This document shows, in pieces, positions 22,935-34,349 of a stretch of DNA of 64,000 bases. The notes under the pieces were generated by a model. It saw nothing but the letters and a program-made list of their open reading frames with translations, ran no database searches and had not been told where the DNA came from. The stretch comes from Cercospora beticola (taxonomy: Eukaryota > Ascomycota > Dothideomycetes > Mycosphaerellales > Mycosphaerellaceae). Location: contig NC_088940.1 in the NCBI RefSeq assembly GCF_033473495.1, positions 1,612,001 to 1,676,000 on the forward strand. The letters are read 5' to 3'. Position 1 is the first letter of the stretch. The number at the start of each line of letters is the position of its first letter. The position numbers and the translations under genes were made by a program.

Positions 22935-23356
22935 GGCGAATATGTGGATGCGCGAACGTCTAATCAAGCGTCGGGCGACAGTGGCGCATGCTTGAGAGGA
23001 GTCCGCGCGGAGTCTTATAATTCGGCTGTCGAGAAGTTGATCGATGAGAAGTGAAGCTGCCGGTCGAGGCGCGTCAAGTCGCGTGTCTCACGGAACAGGT
23101 GGGTCCAGGACGACTTCCCCAGGGTCCACCACGAAGGCTCCAGCAACTTCACTTTGCACTACAATACACATTACGAATTGTATCGAAGTGCGCATGACTT
23201 TAAGATAATGTAAATGAAAACATTCGACGGAAAGTCCGTTTATCGTAAATTTGAACAACAGAAGCTATCAACGAATGTTCCCTTTCGTCGCTTGATGGCA
23301 ACTCCCAAACACCACGCTGATGATAAACGACGATTTCCATGTTCTCATGCCCACTT
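22935..23356. other. Spacer between Pds5 and the lectin-like gene
   Basis: 422 bases with the Pds5 promoter and leader near 22.95-23.1 kb and an AT-rich stretch (about 23.16-23.24 kb) that probably carries the poly(A) region of the lectin-like gene. No other feature is supported. Confidence 0.5.
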
Positions 23357-25113
23357 TCAATGTAGGAGAGGAATTTGAGCGGCCGTCCATGGCCCAGCGA
23401 CCAGATCCCTCTGGTGTACAGTGATGTCGTCGCCCTCTTTTTGATAGAACACCACAATGTCACTCCCGCCAGATGCGTTTGGCAAGGCGGACACACTCAA
23501 GTGCGTCCCAGGCAGACCAGGATCGCCTGGAACCTCGAAAGGTTCGCCGACAATTGAACTATTCTCTGCCGCCCACGAGATGTTGTAGCCCTTGAAGAGC
23601 AGAGAATCTGCATCTTGGGCGTAGAAGTAGTTTGTGTAGCCAAGGCTCGTCGCCGGATGTACATTGTCGATTGCAATTGAAGCTGGGAATAGGTCAGTGT
23701 GGTTACACAGTGAAAAGGTGCAGCCATGGCTTACATCTCGTCCATACGTTCACAGGATGGCTTGTCGTATTCGTCACATTCGTATTCGTGTCCTTCCACC
23801 AAAATTCCACGGCGTTCTGCTCATTGACAAACATCACATATGTCACTGTCCCAGGACCCCAAGAATAACAGCCTACACCAGCGTGACCATTCTTGGAGTC
23901 CCAAGTGAACTGATGTTCCCAGGTGTCGTCGCCGTTCCGCCATCCGAGCTGCTGGAAAGTCGTAGCGTCCGATGCATACCACATGTGCATGCCCGCTTCT
24001 GCACTACGACTGGCATTTGGGTCCTCGTTCGGAAGTGGAGAATGAGCGTAATCACTGTCTCCATACTCGCTGCCGTACCAACAGGCCTGCATGCCGACCA
24101 TGTCTGCATCATACACCTGGAGATTCAGATTGTTGATAGGCCCGTCTGTCCATACATTGGTCGTGTTACTGTTCGATCTCTGCTTCAGAGTGTTATTCTG
24201 GTCTATGTAGAACACGTGCCAGGTGCTGGCATTGTTCAGCACGTACGACACGGCAGACAGAGGAGTGCTGTTCTTCGCGTCCTGCGCAACAACTGCTGAA
24301 AAGTCCCCGCCTTTCCAGCTGCCATCATTGGCAAGTTGTTTGAATCGGATATCGCCATTGTAGTGTTGGTAGTACATGACGAGAGTCCCTTGAGTGCCTT
24401 CTTGTAGCTCCCGAGAAAAGGATTGAGAAGCTAAGGCAATGCCAGATCCATTGAAAGCACCTTCGCTCGAGTAGTATTCGGGATCTATCGCGCCACCGAT
24501 CAAAAATGTTGCGTTCACGTCTGGACCTCGTGAAGAATCATCATCCTCATCGTCTTGATTTAACCCGACGCCAAGCCCCACGCCCAGTGCTATCCCTAGT
24601 ATTATGATGGCAGCCAGAATCAACCAGAATAGTATTGCCGAAATGCCGCAGATGCGTCTCCTTTGAGGTCGTATTGTATTGTCTGTCTGTTGGGGGAAAG
24701 CTTCTGGCGCGATGGGAGGTATGACCACTTCTTTCTCACTCTCGTCATTTTTGTTACGGTAAGTCTCCGCCATAGGCATGTCATCTAGCTCGCTGGGAGA
24801 ATATGGTCTGTCCTTTTTCGATAGCCTGCCATCGACGAGTGTGCCTGCATCTGAGCCATAGCGAGGAACTCCAGTGTCTTGTGCGTCGAAATTTTGATAC
24901 TGTTGGTATGGTGGGGAATCATGGCTGCTCGACCACCGTCAGTGTTCCTGTACCTGTATGATCCCGCACAGCTCCACGCAAGACTGTATCGCCATGCGAC
25001 GTGAGAAATAGTGCTCTCGCTTACATGTGCTCGGTGAAGCGCGGCGTGGCAGCCTCTGACACAGAAAACCTTGGCGGTGGACTGTGCGGTGAAGGTGGAG
25101 TCTCGATCTCCAT
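23357..25113 (-). CDS. Type II membrane protein with fucose-specific-lectin-like ectodomain
   Basis: Three exons: 25113-25025, 24924-23735 and 23682-23357, giving 534 residues. Intron 1 (100 nt) ends with a CACTGAC branch point and CAG; intron 2 (52 nt) has donor GTAAGC. The cytoplasmic N-terminus (about 110 residues, Pro-rich) has no signal peptide. One transmembrane segment follows (SAILFWLILAAIIILGIALG), then an acidic stalk and an ectodomain of repeated units, each with Trp/Tyr and short strands (QGTLVMYYQHYNGDIRFK; STWHVFYIDQNNTLKQR; GTVTYVMFVNEQNAVEFWW; SDIVVFYQKEGDDITVHQRD). This is the six-bladed propeller style of fungal fucose lectins (AAL type). Many N-glycosylation sites support an extracellular location. 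Sugar binding is inferred, not shown. Confidence 0.8.
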
Positions 25114-26208
25114 GGCGATTTTGAGGTCTCTCATGCAGCTTCACAGGTCTGAAGATGAGTTCTACGATGTCCAGCATCCAAGAGCGCAAGAGATTTGACA
25201 CAGGTGGAGGAGGCACACGAAGAAAGAGAAGAGAACGCACTCGCGTGTCCCGGTCGAGTGCCGGGCTGACAAGTGCTACTTACTTGCGGTGCAGCTGCAA
25301 GGTGAGATCTGGCTTGCTCACGTACCAAACACCATGTAAATGTGGTACCCATAGGCACAAAGTCCGATCAGGCCAGCAGAGCTCAGGATCTCGTGTCAGC
25401 GAGGGTCGTAGCGAATGGGAGTGTGCGCTCAAGCTGCAAGGTTGTGCTGCGGTGATGTGGTGGACCATCCCGCACGGCTTGAGCTGAACCTTCGGTCGGG
25501 ATGGAGGTGGTATTTCTTTGTTTGGTTCATCAGCCACTCTTTGGCCTGTGGATGCGAAGTGCGCCATCGTCCTTGGAGCCTTCATCGAACGTCGCACAAG
25601 TTGCGGAAGAACATCTTGTCTTCTGCTGTTGAAGGATTGCTCGTGTCGTTTATAGAAGCAGCGTGAGAATAGAGTGTGACCAGCTCAAGGACTGCGTCTG
25701 CGACCGATTGAGCCGGACTTGCTGCATTTGCGAACGCTGTGTCGCGTTCGCTTCTTCATTGCGATGCGGAGACCTGATTCCAGAAGCCTGACATGCATTC
25801 TAGGTTGACGTTGTCACTGCAGTGCTTACCTCGCACTTGAGCGCGACTCTTTATCTTGGGGAGCGAAGCAAGCGAGCTCCGACTGGTACACCAGATCTGC
25901 ACAACACAGCGGCTGAGCCGAGTCTGCCTTGCATATATTGTAGAAAGCTGTCTGCCGATCGCTTAGGCCCCGAACGCTGCTGACAGCTGCATTTTCACGC
26001 CTTCGCGGGCTCCGTTGTGCCGGCGATTCGGTGACAAAAGCGATGCTGGCTCGATGAGGCGAAGTTGGCGAGAGTTGGAAACAGACTTCTTCAGGAGCTG
26101 GGGTTGGCTTGCCGGCACGTGCGAGCTCGCCTGTGTTTCTATTCCTAGCCTAGCTGCGCCTGCGAACTTTCCCGTCCTTCGATCACAACAACATGTCGAC
26201 CATAAGCA
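25114..26208. other. Divergent promoter region
   Basis: About 1.1 kb separates the lectin-like gene (minus) from the beta-ketoacyl synthase gene (plus). Open frames on both strands around 25130-25600 have no domain. An ATG at 26192, 17 bases before the synthase start and out of frame with it, could act as a short upstream frame. Confidence 0.5.
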
Positions 26209-27607
26209 ATGCGAAGGGTTGTCGTGACTGGCCTGGGTGCTGTCACTCCGCTCGCAGCCGGCGTACGGCCGACGTGGCAGCGTCTGCTCAAGTCGCACAG
26301 CGGAATTGTTTCGACTACTTCGAGAGGCTCGCAGTTTGAAGCTCTCCCAAGTCGCGTCGCGGGACTTGTCCCTCAGGGCAGTCGCGACGATGGCCGATGG
26401 CAGGCCAAAGACTGGCTGACCACGAGCGAAGAGCGCCAAATGGCTTTGTTCGCCCAATATGCTATTGCAGCAGCTCAAGAAGCCCTAGATGACGCAGGAT
26501 GGCATCCTACTCAGCAAAAAGACCTCGAAGCGACTGGCGTGGCCATTGGATCTGGCATTGGCAACCTCGACGAGGCATACAATACATCTGTCGCCTTTCA
26601 TGAGTCTGGCTATCGCAAGGTCTCGCCGCTCTTCGTGCCAAGGCTGCTCATCAACCTCGCTGCCGGGCACGTCTCTATGAAGCACGGCTTCATGGGACCG
26701 AACCACGCGGCAACAACTGCGTGCACAACGGGAATACATGCCATTGGTGATGCATCTCGCCTCATTGCGTTTGGCGATGCCGATGTGATGGTCGCTGGAG
26801 GTGCCGAATCTTGCATCCATCCTCTGGCCATCGCCGGCTTTGCTCGCGCACGTAGTCTAGCCACGGACTGGAATGATAATCCATATGCTGCGTCACGCCC
26901 TTTCGACAGTGCAAGGGCCGGTTTCGTAATTGGCGAAGGCGCCGGGGTGGTCATCTTGGAGGCATGACGCATGGGCAGTCACTACTATTGGAAATGGACT
27001 AACTTTCCTTACAGGAACTGGAACATGCGAAGGCACGAGGCGCAAATATATACGCAGAAATCCGTGGCTATGGTCTCTCAGCAGATGCACACCATATGAC
27101 GGCACCTGAGGAAGAAGGCAATGGGGCGTTCTTGGCGATGAAACAAGCCTTGAAGCACGCCCAGCTCAAGCCTAACAAGATCGACTATGTGAACGCACAT
27201 GCAACATCTACCAAGCTCGGCGATGCTGCTGAAAACAATGCTATCAAGCGTTTGTTGCTGGGCGAAGAGGGACGAACATCTGCTGCTCAAGTCAATGTCT
27301 CCAGCACAAAGGGTGCGATTGGCCATCTTCTCGGCGCAGCCGGTGCAGTTGAAGCTATCTTCACCATACTTGCATGTCATGAGGTAGGCTTCATCTGACA
27401 GCGTGCGACGAGCTGCTTACTGACTGAGATGCTTAGAATGTTCTGCCACCGACACTGAATCTCGAAAACCCCGGCGATCCGGCTTCTGACTTCAATTGCA
27501 ACTATGTTCCCCACACTCCACAGCAGATCGCTGTCAATGCAGCACTTACGAACAGCTTTGGCTTCGGTGGCACAAACGCAAGCATCTGTGTATCGAAATA
27601 CAAGTGA
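26209..27607 (+). CDS. cem1: Mitochondrial 3-oxoacyl-[acyl-carrier-protein] synthase (KAS II type)
   Basis: Three exons: 26209-26961, 27015-27383 and 27437-27607, giving 430 residues. Starts [16 protein letters not shown], typical of this condensing enzyme. The active-site Cys is in [13 protein letters not shown] (about 172), the first His in NAHATST (about 313), and Lys/His in [14 protein letters not shown] (about 350/355). The Gly-rich end is [11 protein letters not shown]. The enzyme elongates acyl-ACP in mitochondrial fatty acid synthesis, feeding lipoate and respiratory function; yeast Cem1 is the reference. A cleavable targeting peptide is not obvious, since the enzyme core begins at residue 1. 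The first intron starts with GC instead of GT, is 53 nt long and has a GACTAAC branch point. The second starts GTAGGC. Confidence 0.92.
26962..27014 (+). other. GC-AG intron of the beta-ketoacyl synthase gene
   Basis: The intron reads GCATGACGC at its 5' end, has GGACTAAC before a pyrimidine-rich CTTTCCTTACAG, and is preceded by GAG. Without removing it the frame hits TGA two codons later. With it removed the protein reads [15 protein letters not shown], the family pattern. No GT donor near by gives that join. Confidence 0.8.
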
Positions 27608-27813
27608 TGTGATGGTCTCGACCTGGATGTGCTGGCTTTGCTAATGGTCCACTGTCAAAGCTACCCCACCCATCCCACGTTATTGGTGGGATATGAGGCG
27701 TTATCTGTGGACCGGCACAACAGAAGAGACTTTCGCTACAATTCAGTGCCAGCGGCTGTTGCGGCCACCTGCTGCACTACTGCTAAAGATCAACGCCTCG
27801 TGCCACCACCGCG

Positions 27814-29133
27814 ATGGAAACACAAAGTCTGCTCCCACCTCGCAGCCCAGCCACAGGGCGCACTGCAACCACGAACGACTTCGACATGGAGCGAAAACCC
27901 ATACTTGAAAAGCTTAGGAGTCAAGCAGAGCACTACCATGATCAAATACCCTGGATCAGGAAGCTTCCAGCCAACGCTGTAGGAATAATCCTCCTACTGG
28001 TTGTCGTCCAAGTCGTGGTCTGGGTAGCTGTAGGGATTGTGCTACACTTCCACACAGCACTCATCTCAACCGCCGTACTATCCTACACCCTCGGGCTCCG
28101 CCATGCCCTCGACGCCGACCACATCTCCGCCATCGACCTTATGACCCGCCGCCTCGTAGCCTCAGGTCAGAAACCCGTCACAGTCGGCACATACTTCTCC
28201 CTCGGCCACAGCACCATCGTCATCGTGACCAGCATCGTCGTTGCAGCCAGCAGCGCAGCAATCCAAAAACGCTTCGATGGCTTCAGTACCGTAGGTTCCA
28301 TCATCGGTTCCTCCGTCTCCGCCGCTTTCCTCATCATCCTCGGAACAATGAACTGCTGGATCCTCTACAAACTCTACCAACAACTCCAACGAGCCATTGC
28401 GTCTCCCATCGGCGAGGAATCCCTCGATTTCAGCTTCGAAGGCGGTGGCTGCATGACCATGCTCCTCCGCCGAACCTTCAAACTTGTCGATCGCCCTTGG
28501 AAAATGTACCCTTTGGGAGTGCTCTTTGGTCTCGGTTTCGATACTTCATCCGAAATCGCCCTCCTCGGAATCAGCAGTATCCAAGCCGCGCAAGGGACTT
28601 CTATCTGGTTAATTCTCATCTTCCCCATTCTCTTCACATCCGGAATGTGTCTCCTTGATACCTTCGACGGAGCGGCTATGATGTCTCTGTACACTTCTGC
28701 TCGACTTGCCAAAGACGCCATCGCGGTCTTGTACTACCAATGCGTTTTGACAGCCATCACGGTCGCTGTCGCGATAAGTATTGGTGTCATTCAACTCCTC
28801 ACGATGATCCACAATGTCCGACCGGATTTCGAAGGACCCTTTTGGGATGGAGTGGATGTAGCGGGAGAGCATTATGATGTTATTGGAGGAGCGATTTGCG
28901 GAAGTTTCGTCGTTTTTGGTTTGCTATCTGTTCTGTTGTACAAGCCTTGGAGACGGAGTGTCGATAGGAAGAGGTTGGCTACGGTGAACGCCGATGACGG
29001 CGATGGTGAGCTACAGTCACAGATTTTGGATGAGGGCAATGCGGAGAATGAGAATGGGTGGCGTGATGATAGGGGGAAGAGCGATGGTGTGAGAACGGCA
29101 GTGCAGCCTGTTGGCGAGAGCTCGAGAAGTTAG
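27814..29133 (+). CDS. Nickel/cobalt transporter (NiCoT/NicO family)
   Basis: One exon, 439 residues from ATG 27814. All four NiCoT signatures are present: RHALDADHISAID (residues 96-108, metal-selecting helix), FSLGHSTIVI, LGFDTSSEIALL and GMCLLDTFDGAAMMSLY. About eight membrane helices can be drawn, with a hydrophilic N-terminus of 50 residues and an acidic C-terminal tail of 70. The family carries Ni2+ (for urease) or Co2+ across the plasma membrane at very high affinity; fission yeast Nic1 is a characterised fungal member. Nickel is the more likely substrate in a fungus, by inference. It begins 206 bases after the synthase gene on the same strand. Confidence 0.92.
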   Translation: METQSLLPPRSPATGRTATTNDFDMERKPILEKLRSQAEHYHDQIPWIRKLPANAVGIILLLVVVQVVVWVAVGIVLHFHTALISTAVLSYTLGLRHALDADHISAIDLMTRRLVASGQKPVTVGTYFSLGHSTIVIVTSIVVAASSAAIQKRFDGFSTVGSIIGSSVSAAFLIILGTMNCWILYKLYQQLQRAIASPIGEESLDFSFEGGGCMTMLLRRTFKLVDRPWKMYPLGVLFGLGFDTSSEIALLGISSIQAAQGTSIWLILIFPILFTSGMCLLDTFDGAAMMSLYTSARLAKDAIAVLYYQCVLTAITVAVAISIGVIQLLTMIHNVRPDFEGPFWDGVDVAGEHYDVIGGAICGSFVVFGLLSVLLYKPWRRSVDRKRLATVNADDGDGELQSQILDEGNAENENGWRDDRGKSDGVRTAVQPVGESSRS

Positions 29134-29724
29134 ATGTGGTGCACAAAATCGAATAATGGCATGTCTGGGCATTCGACCATCTTCTCCGATTTCCGAATGT
29201 GGTAATTGCTACTCCAGTGCACGTGGTAATGGGATTGACCAGGACAAGATGGCACTAAATATGTAAGTCAGATCAGGGTCTTCGGCTCCTGGGGGTAGTT
29301 AGATGGGAGCCTACCGCAGCGTGACAATGTAAGTGACGAAGACGAGGGATGCAGACATGGAAAGAGAACCAAAGACGACATATTAGCCTCGGCGGCAATA
29401 CATTCGAATGATGTACGTAAAGGAGTTGACGTCTCCAGGCCTCTCATTGAGGACCATCGTCAGCTCAGACACCATAAAAGTAGGCTCGTTGGAGAGCCTA
29501 CGGGTATCGTACCCAACACAGTTATCCTCCCAGCCCAGATACAGAGGGTACTAGATTTCCGCCTCTCCCGCAACGCCCTCCAAAAAAATCACTTTTGTTC
29601 TAGATCCGTCCCAAATTGCGCCAGTATACCCCCAACCTCCTTCGCTGAATATACAAGGTCAGAAGAAGCAGTCTATCATGTATAATGTATGCCCATGTAT
29701 TCCTCCAACATGTCTCTTTCATCT
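29134..29724. other. Spacer between convergent genes
   Basis: 591 bases between the NiCoT gene (plus) and the Ecl1-like gene (minus). Partly AT-rich near 29.67-29.70 kb, consistent with 3' ends; no coding or RNA signal seen. Confidence 0.5.
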
Positions 29725-30610
29725 TCAGTTGTGCCTTGGATTCGCCTTCATGGCATCGTGGCTGAACAATTGTTTCAATGAGTGGTCTGCTCTTTCTCTC
29801 GAATGTCTCCTCGACCCGGGCGACGGTGCCTCGTAGCTGAGAGTGTTTGCTTCGGCAACTCTGAACTGTGTCAGAGTGCTAGCACTGCTCTTCAGACTAG
29901 CGTCCTTCAAAAGTTGAGTGGGGCTGGTGCTTTCGATTGGGTATGGAATTACCAACTCGACGCTCTTCCTGTTGGATGTGGTCGAGAAAGGGTTGTGCCT
30001 CATGACCGGACGAATCGAGGCCATTGATGCGACAGTGCCATACGAGGATCCTGGAGAGTGCGAAAGCGAAGGCAAATTGGTGCTGCTATCGCCGCGACTA
30101 CGAGCACCGGTGCTTGTCGTAGATGAACGCTTCGTTCTAGGCCGATGTTGCTTGAGCGTCAAATGATCGTGGTGGTCCGAAGCCTCGCTCTCGTGGCTGA
30201 CGTCCGATGAAGAGTCGTTCAGGTCGGCAATTGAGAAGTCGGAGAATGTCCTGGACATGGGGCGCAGGACAGTAGGTGATCGCTGAGGAACAATCTCGGG
30301 AATCGGTTGGTCGAAGTAAGAGTTGGTGGAGGACAGCGGAGGCGGTGACTGAATCGACTGTTGTATGCTCTGAATCTCTTGGAGTGAGGTCGGCCGGGAG
30401 TCTCTCCGGCGGCAGCTGCGACATATGTCAGAGGCTAGATCTATTTTGAGCTCAGGCCATGGGTGAGGACGAACGCTTCTGAGCAATACAAGATACTCGA
30501 GTCAGGAGTGAGTATCTGCTTCTCGCAGGTGGTGCTAATGAGAGGTCAGCCACGTCATGTCAACCACATCAATAAATTCCGACCTACCAGAACTGCAAGA
30601 AACTCGCCAT
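29725..30610 (-). CDS. Ecl1-like zinc-binding life-span factor
   Basis: Three exons: 30610-30588 (23 nt), 30534-30475 (60 nt) and 30415-29725, giving 257 residues. The join yields MASFLQFCTTCEK, then QILTPDSSILYCSEACRRRD, with Cys8, Cys11, Cys25 and Cys29 in the CX2C-X13-CX3C pattern of the ECL1/2/3 zinc-binding family. This supports both short exons and a weak GTTCGT donor in intron 2. The rest is Ser-rich and disordered. In fission yeast Ecl1-family proteins respond to nutrient and zinc status and extend chronological life span; in filamentous fungi their role is little known. The long tail could carry regulatory phosphosites, which is a guess. Confidence 0.8.
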
Positions 30611-32215
30611 GCCCGATTCCTCGTCGTCGTCCCTCGAGTACAGGTACTCCGCTCCGGCCTTCGTGGACCCCGAACTCGTTAGTCTCTTTGGAGATGGCTG
30701 AGGGGTGGAGTTGGAGTGGGCATGACTATAACTCTTCCGTTGCGTCAACGGCGGAGGTCTTGCAGGTCGAGCATGAGGCGGCAGTAGCTTTCGACCCTGA
30801 GAGGGCTGGCGCGCATGATGTCGTGTAGTCATTGAGACCTGGAAACAAATGCCTCGCGGTGTCGGCTTATTCGGTCCCGCTGGGCATGCAGGCCGGAAAG
30901 GCGGACTGAATCGACTACTGGCTTGCGTGATCGATCGCAGTGCAGTCCGTGAAGGGCCCAATAATGCCAGTAAATACCGCGATCTAGCGTGAGGCTGTGC
31001 GTTGTCGATATATGCCGCAGGAAGCCTTTCTCGGCGCCAGCAGTGGTAATAATGAGGGTCGAAAGATACCACTCCGAGTCAGCAGCACGCCAGATACCGC
31101 GGTCCAGAGGCACACGGGTCGAGAGTGACGCTGGTTCGGGGACGATGGCTGTTGGCGGGTGATAAGTAAATCTGGGCGTGGGCAATGATCCCCGGGAGTT
31201 GCTGCTGATAGCGAGTGCAGATAAGGACGATTGCAGCCCAGGATTAGCCGATGGCGTTGCTCAATGCAGACAAAGAGAGGATGCGGAAGGTGCAGTGCAG
31301 CAAGAGCAGGGCAGGAGCGAGAGATGTAGCGGCAACAAACAAAGTCAGAGCGAGGGCCATTGTCGCGGTCGGTGCCTGTAGCACGTCAACTCTGGCGACC
31401 TTGTGGGCTCATTCGCGGCCGGGATGGCGATGCGGGCGCACACCATCGCGGTGCGCAGAAACGGCATCACACACGGTCGAAGCTTCGGTGCAGCGGTGGG
31501 TCGCCGTCTGACTGTGCGCGCGCGGTGGGCCCTCTCGTGCGGCCATGGTTCGTTGGCGCGCGCCTGTCGCTGCTGCCACAGCTGCTGCGAGACCCACGAC
31601 GACGCGAATTTGGAGAACGCTGCAACAACACGAGCGGGAGCGTGTTTCTGCCCGCATGGTTGGCGCGGGAGCAGCCTTCGCTTGGCGCTGCCTGCCAGCT
31701 TGCGCGTCGATCCACGCTCACCCGCCAGAAGAGGCTTTTGCTGGGCGCCGCGATGACTTGCAGCGCCTCTCCTCCAATTCTGCCTCCGTCTTGTCTCCCA
31801 GCGGACCTGCTCTCCGCGGCGCCCTCGTTCAGGAGAACAGTACGACGACGCCGACGACGCAATGACGAATTGCCCTCATCTCCTCGACGCCCGACACCAA
31901 CGTTGCTCGGACGCTCGCAGGCTCTGTACGGCCCAACACGGTCACTGCATATGATTAGAGGCCATCGGTGTCGCCGGCTTGCCTCCCATCATTGGCCGAT
32001 CATCTCACACGTGTTTTCGCTCTGCAATAGCAGAGCGGTGCGGTACAGTGCAGCTATCTCATGCAGTGCACCGCCCAATCCCAACATTGCCTGCACGAGG
32101 ACGCCAAACGAGGCGCCCTTTCATCACCGTCCTGCCAGGTCCCCGCGTGCGTGCTACTTCCTACACCAGTCCTCGCATAGCATCGGTGTCCACGCTCCCA
32201 CGTCTAGACCACAGG
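30611..32215. other. GC-rich intergenic region, 1.6 kb
   Basis: The stretch 31.2-32.2 kb is GC-rich, with long open frames in several frames on both strands at once (for example plus 31360-32319 and minus 31467-31862). That pattern points to base composition rather than coding. It probably holds the promoter of the Ecl1-like gene and the upstream region of the doubtful gene at 32216. Confidence 0.45.
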
Positions 32216-32944
32216 ATGCCTGGGGTTCTGATACACGTCCTAGCCGAGGATTGCCCAGAGTGGATGACGGATCGTCATGGCCGACCTATGCCAACACCAT
32301 CCGAGCCTCTACCGCCTGAGGTTCTTCGAAACATCACCTTGCCTGAGGTCAAATTCTGTGCCTTCTCCCTAACACGTTCTAGACCATTGCACTCCACGTC
32401 ACAAACACGACGAACACATCATCAATTCCCTGCGTGCATGTCAGGAGTTTCATCGAACCTGTTGGCTGTGTCGGCTCCCAAGTGTCGCCATGCATCCATT
32501 GTCCTGAGAAGCTGTCACAGAATTTCCAGCGAAACGCAACCCGAGCCGCTGGTGAGGAAACAGTGTCAACCACAGAACAGGTAGCTGCTGTTGCGGAAGC
32601 CTACCGCCATTGCTGCCAATTCGCTGAACTTACAGCTCCATACCTCCACTTGCGCTACTGTCCGGCCAATTCCTATCAAGTAACCACTCAGGTCCTCGAT
32701 CGGCTGCAGCGGTAAAAGCTATCATCAGACGTACACCGCATTGTTCGATGAATGCATCTGGCGCGCGTATCACGGTTCGCCCGTCTACGAACGTGTCAAA
32801 GAACAATTCGACATCGATGAGCACTTTGGCGTCAAAACTTGCGTGCCACAGGCGTTCGGGATCCTGGTCCGCCGTGCTGGGCAATGTCGATTAACGCAAC
32901 AGCGGTCAACCAGGATGTGTTGGTCAGCTGTTAGATTCATCTAA
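32216..32944 (+). CDS. Doubtful multi-exon hypothetical gene
   Basis: A tentative model joins 32216-32320, 32383-32679 and 32729-32944. The first intron (62 nt) has a CCCTAAC branch point 12 bases before TAG but a weak GTTCTT donor; the second (49 nt, GTAACC..CAG) is needed to reach the frame that encodes TYTALFDECIWRAYHG and VKEQFDIDEHFGVK, which has fungal-like codon choice. No domain is recognised, and the opposite strand is also open in places. A further coding-looking stretch lies at about 32997-33199, so more exons may follow. It may also be a decayed gene. Confidence 0.3.
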
Positions 32945-34349
32945 CGATACTTCTTCCACAAGAGCTTCGCCAACGCAATTGCGACTTTGGAGGTTCAGCC
33001 TGTGCGACAGCTCAATCCGGACTTTGGCCCGATGCATTTCCTCACATGCGCTGTCTGTATGTATGGTCTTCCCAAATCCTCGGTCTTTCGTGATGAGATC
33101 GAAATGACGGATCAAGTCATTACAGTACTCCATGCAGGTGTTCATTCTGGTTGCATTCATCCCGCCCATGCGGTCATCTCTGCCAACTCGGTCTCTTGAC
33201 TCTGTTCGCGCAGGAGAGCAATAATCGGCTGGGATTCTGCAAGGGACGGGAATCGATGCTGACATGTCCACATGGCTTTCGTGCCTGGGAAGCGTCACCC
33301 GTGTAAACGTGCTCAAAAGTGCGTACGTCGTCTTTCTAACAACGATGCATTTACTGCTGCCGCTTCAACCGCACCCAGGATATCTACAACATCGCCGAAC
33401 ATTGGGCTTGCACTCGCAAGGTCTTTTTATGTGGTACCGGCTCTTTGGGAACATTGGTTTTTTCGAAGATCGAAGCTGCTGCTTCGACCACGTCCGTTGT
33501 TTCCAGTCTTTCTGCATCGAATCCGTGCTGTCTCCTGAAGAAGCTTGCCTAGGCTAATCAATAAGTGTCACAACGGTAGTTGCTGCTTCATTGCTATGCG
33601 AACCTTTGGCGCATCACCATGAACGATTCCTGATTTCCCTCCCTCATGCGCTCCTTTCCGGCACCCAACGACTGGTCTCGGAATCCGACTCTCGTGCCTG
33701 CTTGGCTCCTATCTTGCCGTTTCTCGCCCACGAGCTCGCATCTAAACCGCCATTCTTACCGGTAGGAGAATTGTGACACCCAAGGTTACTTGCGAAGTGG
33801 TCATGATAGCTATCAGAGTACTGAGCAGCAAGGGACATGGTGTCTGATAGTCCAGCGTGTCTCATGACCTTCAGATGCCGATCGGCCACGTCCGGCAGAG
33901 ATTTTGGCGCTGTGCGCGGGCTCTGATGGAACAAGGACGAGAGTGATACAAGACCATCATCGGCATGAAGTTTGAAGACCTCGGTGCAACTGCTGGTGTT
34001 GCGGTGTAGCATGTTGAGGTCGTAGATGAACGGCTTCGGCCCCTGTATCTGTAGACAGTAAGTAGATTCTTGCAGCAGCTGGTTGCAATAGGAAGCGCCG
34101 GGAGAGATCCAGCGTCGGCGGCCATTTAGAACGAAGCGAGCGCTGAACAGAGATGAAAATCGTGCAAGGAGGAAGCGATTTTCATTGCTTGGGTATAACT
34201 ACACTCTAAGCCACCCAACGCCGAGTCGGTGCTGCCGCACTGTTCTAGCCTGATCATAAAGGCCGAGAAACTGAATGGCGCTTTGCAGCAGGCGAATGAT
34301 GCGAGTCTGTACCCATCGCGACAAATCCCTACACGCTGTTGCGAGTCGC
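32945..34349. other. Region without a supported gene
   Basis: Open stretches on both strands include plus 32987-33199, minus 32924-33316 and minus 33644 to about 34195. The last is about 180 codons long and lies just downstream of the eS24 gene on its strand, but has no ATG in its first 60 codons and no known domain. They may be remnants or exons of genes I cannot model. Confidence 0.35.

Noticed and set aside
31360..32319. 319-codon plus-strand open frame
   Set aside because: Several frames on both strands are open here because of GC-rich sequence; the peptide is Arg/Ser/Pro-rich without structure.
33644..34195. About 180 stop-free codons on the minus strand downstream of eS24
   Set aside because: No ATG in the first third, no acceptor that would link it convincingly to an upstream exon, no known domain. 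It may be a remnant, but I cannot support a gene.
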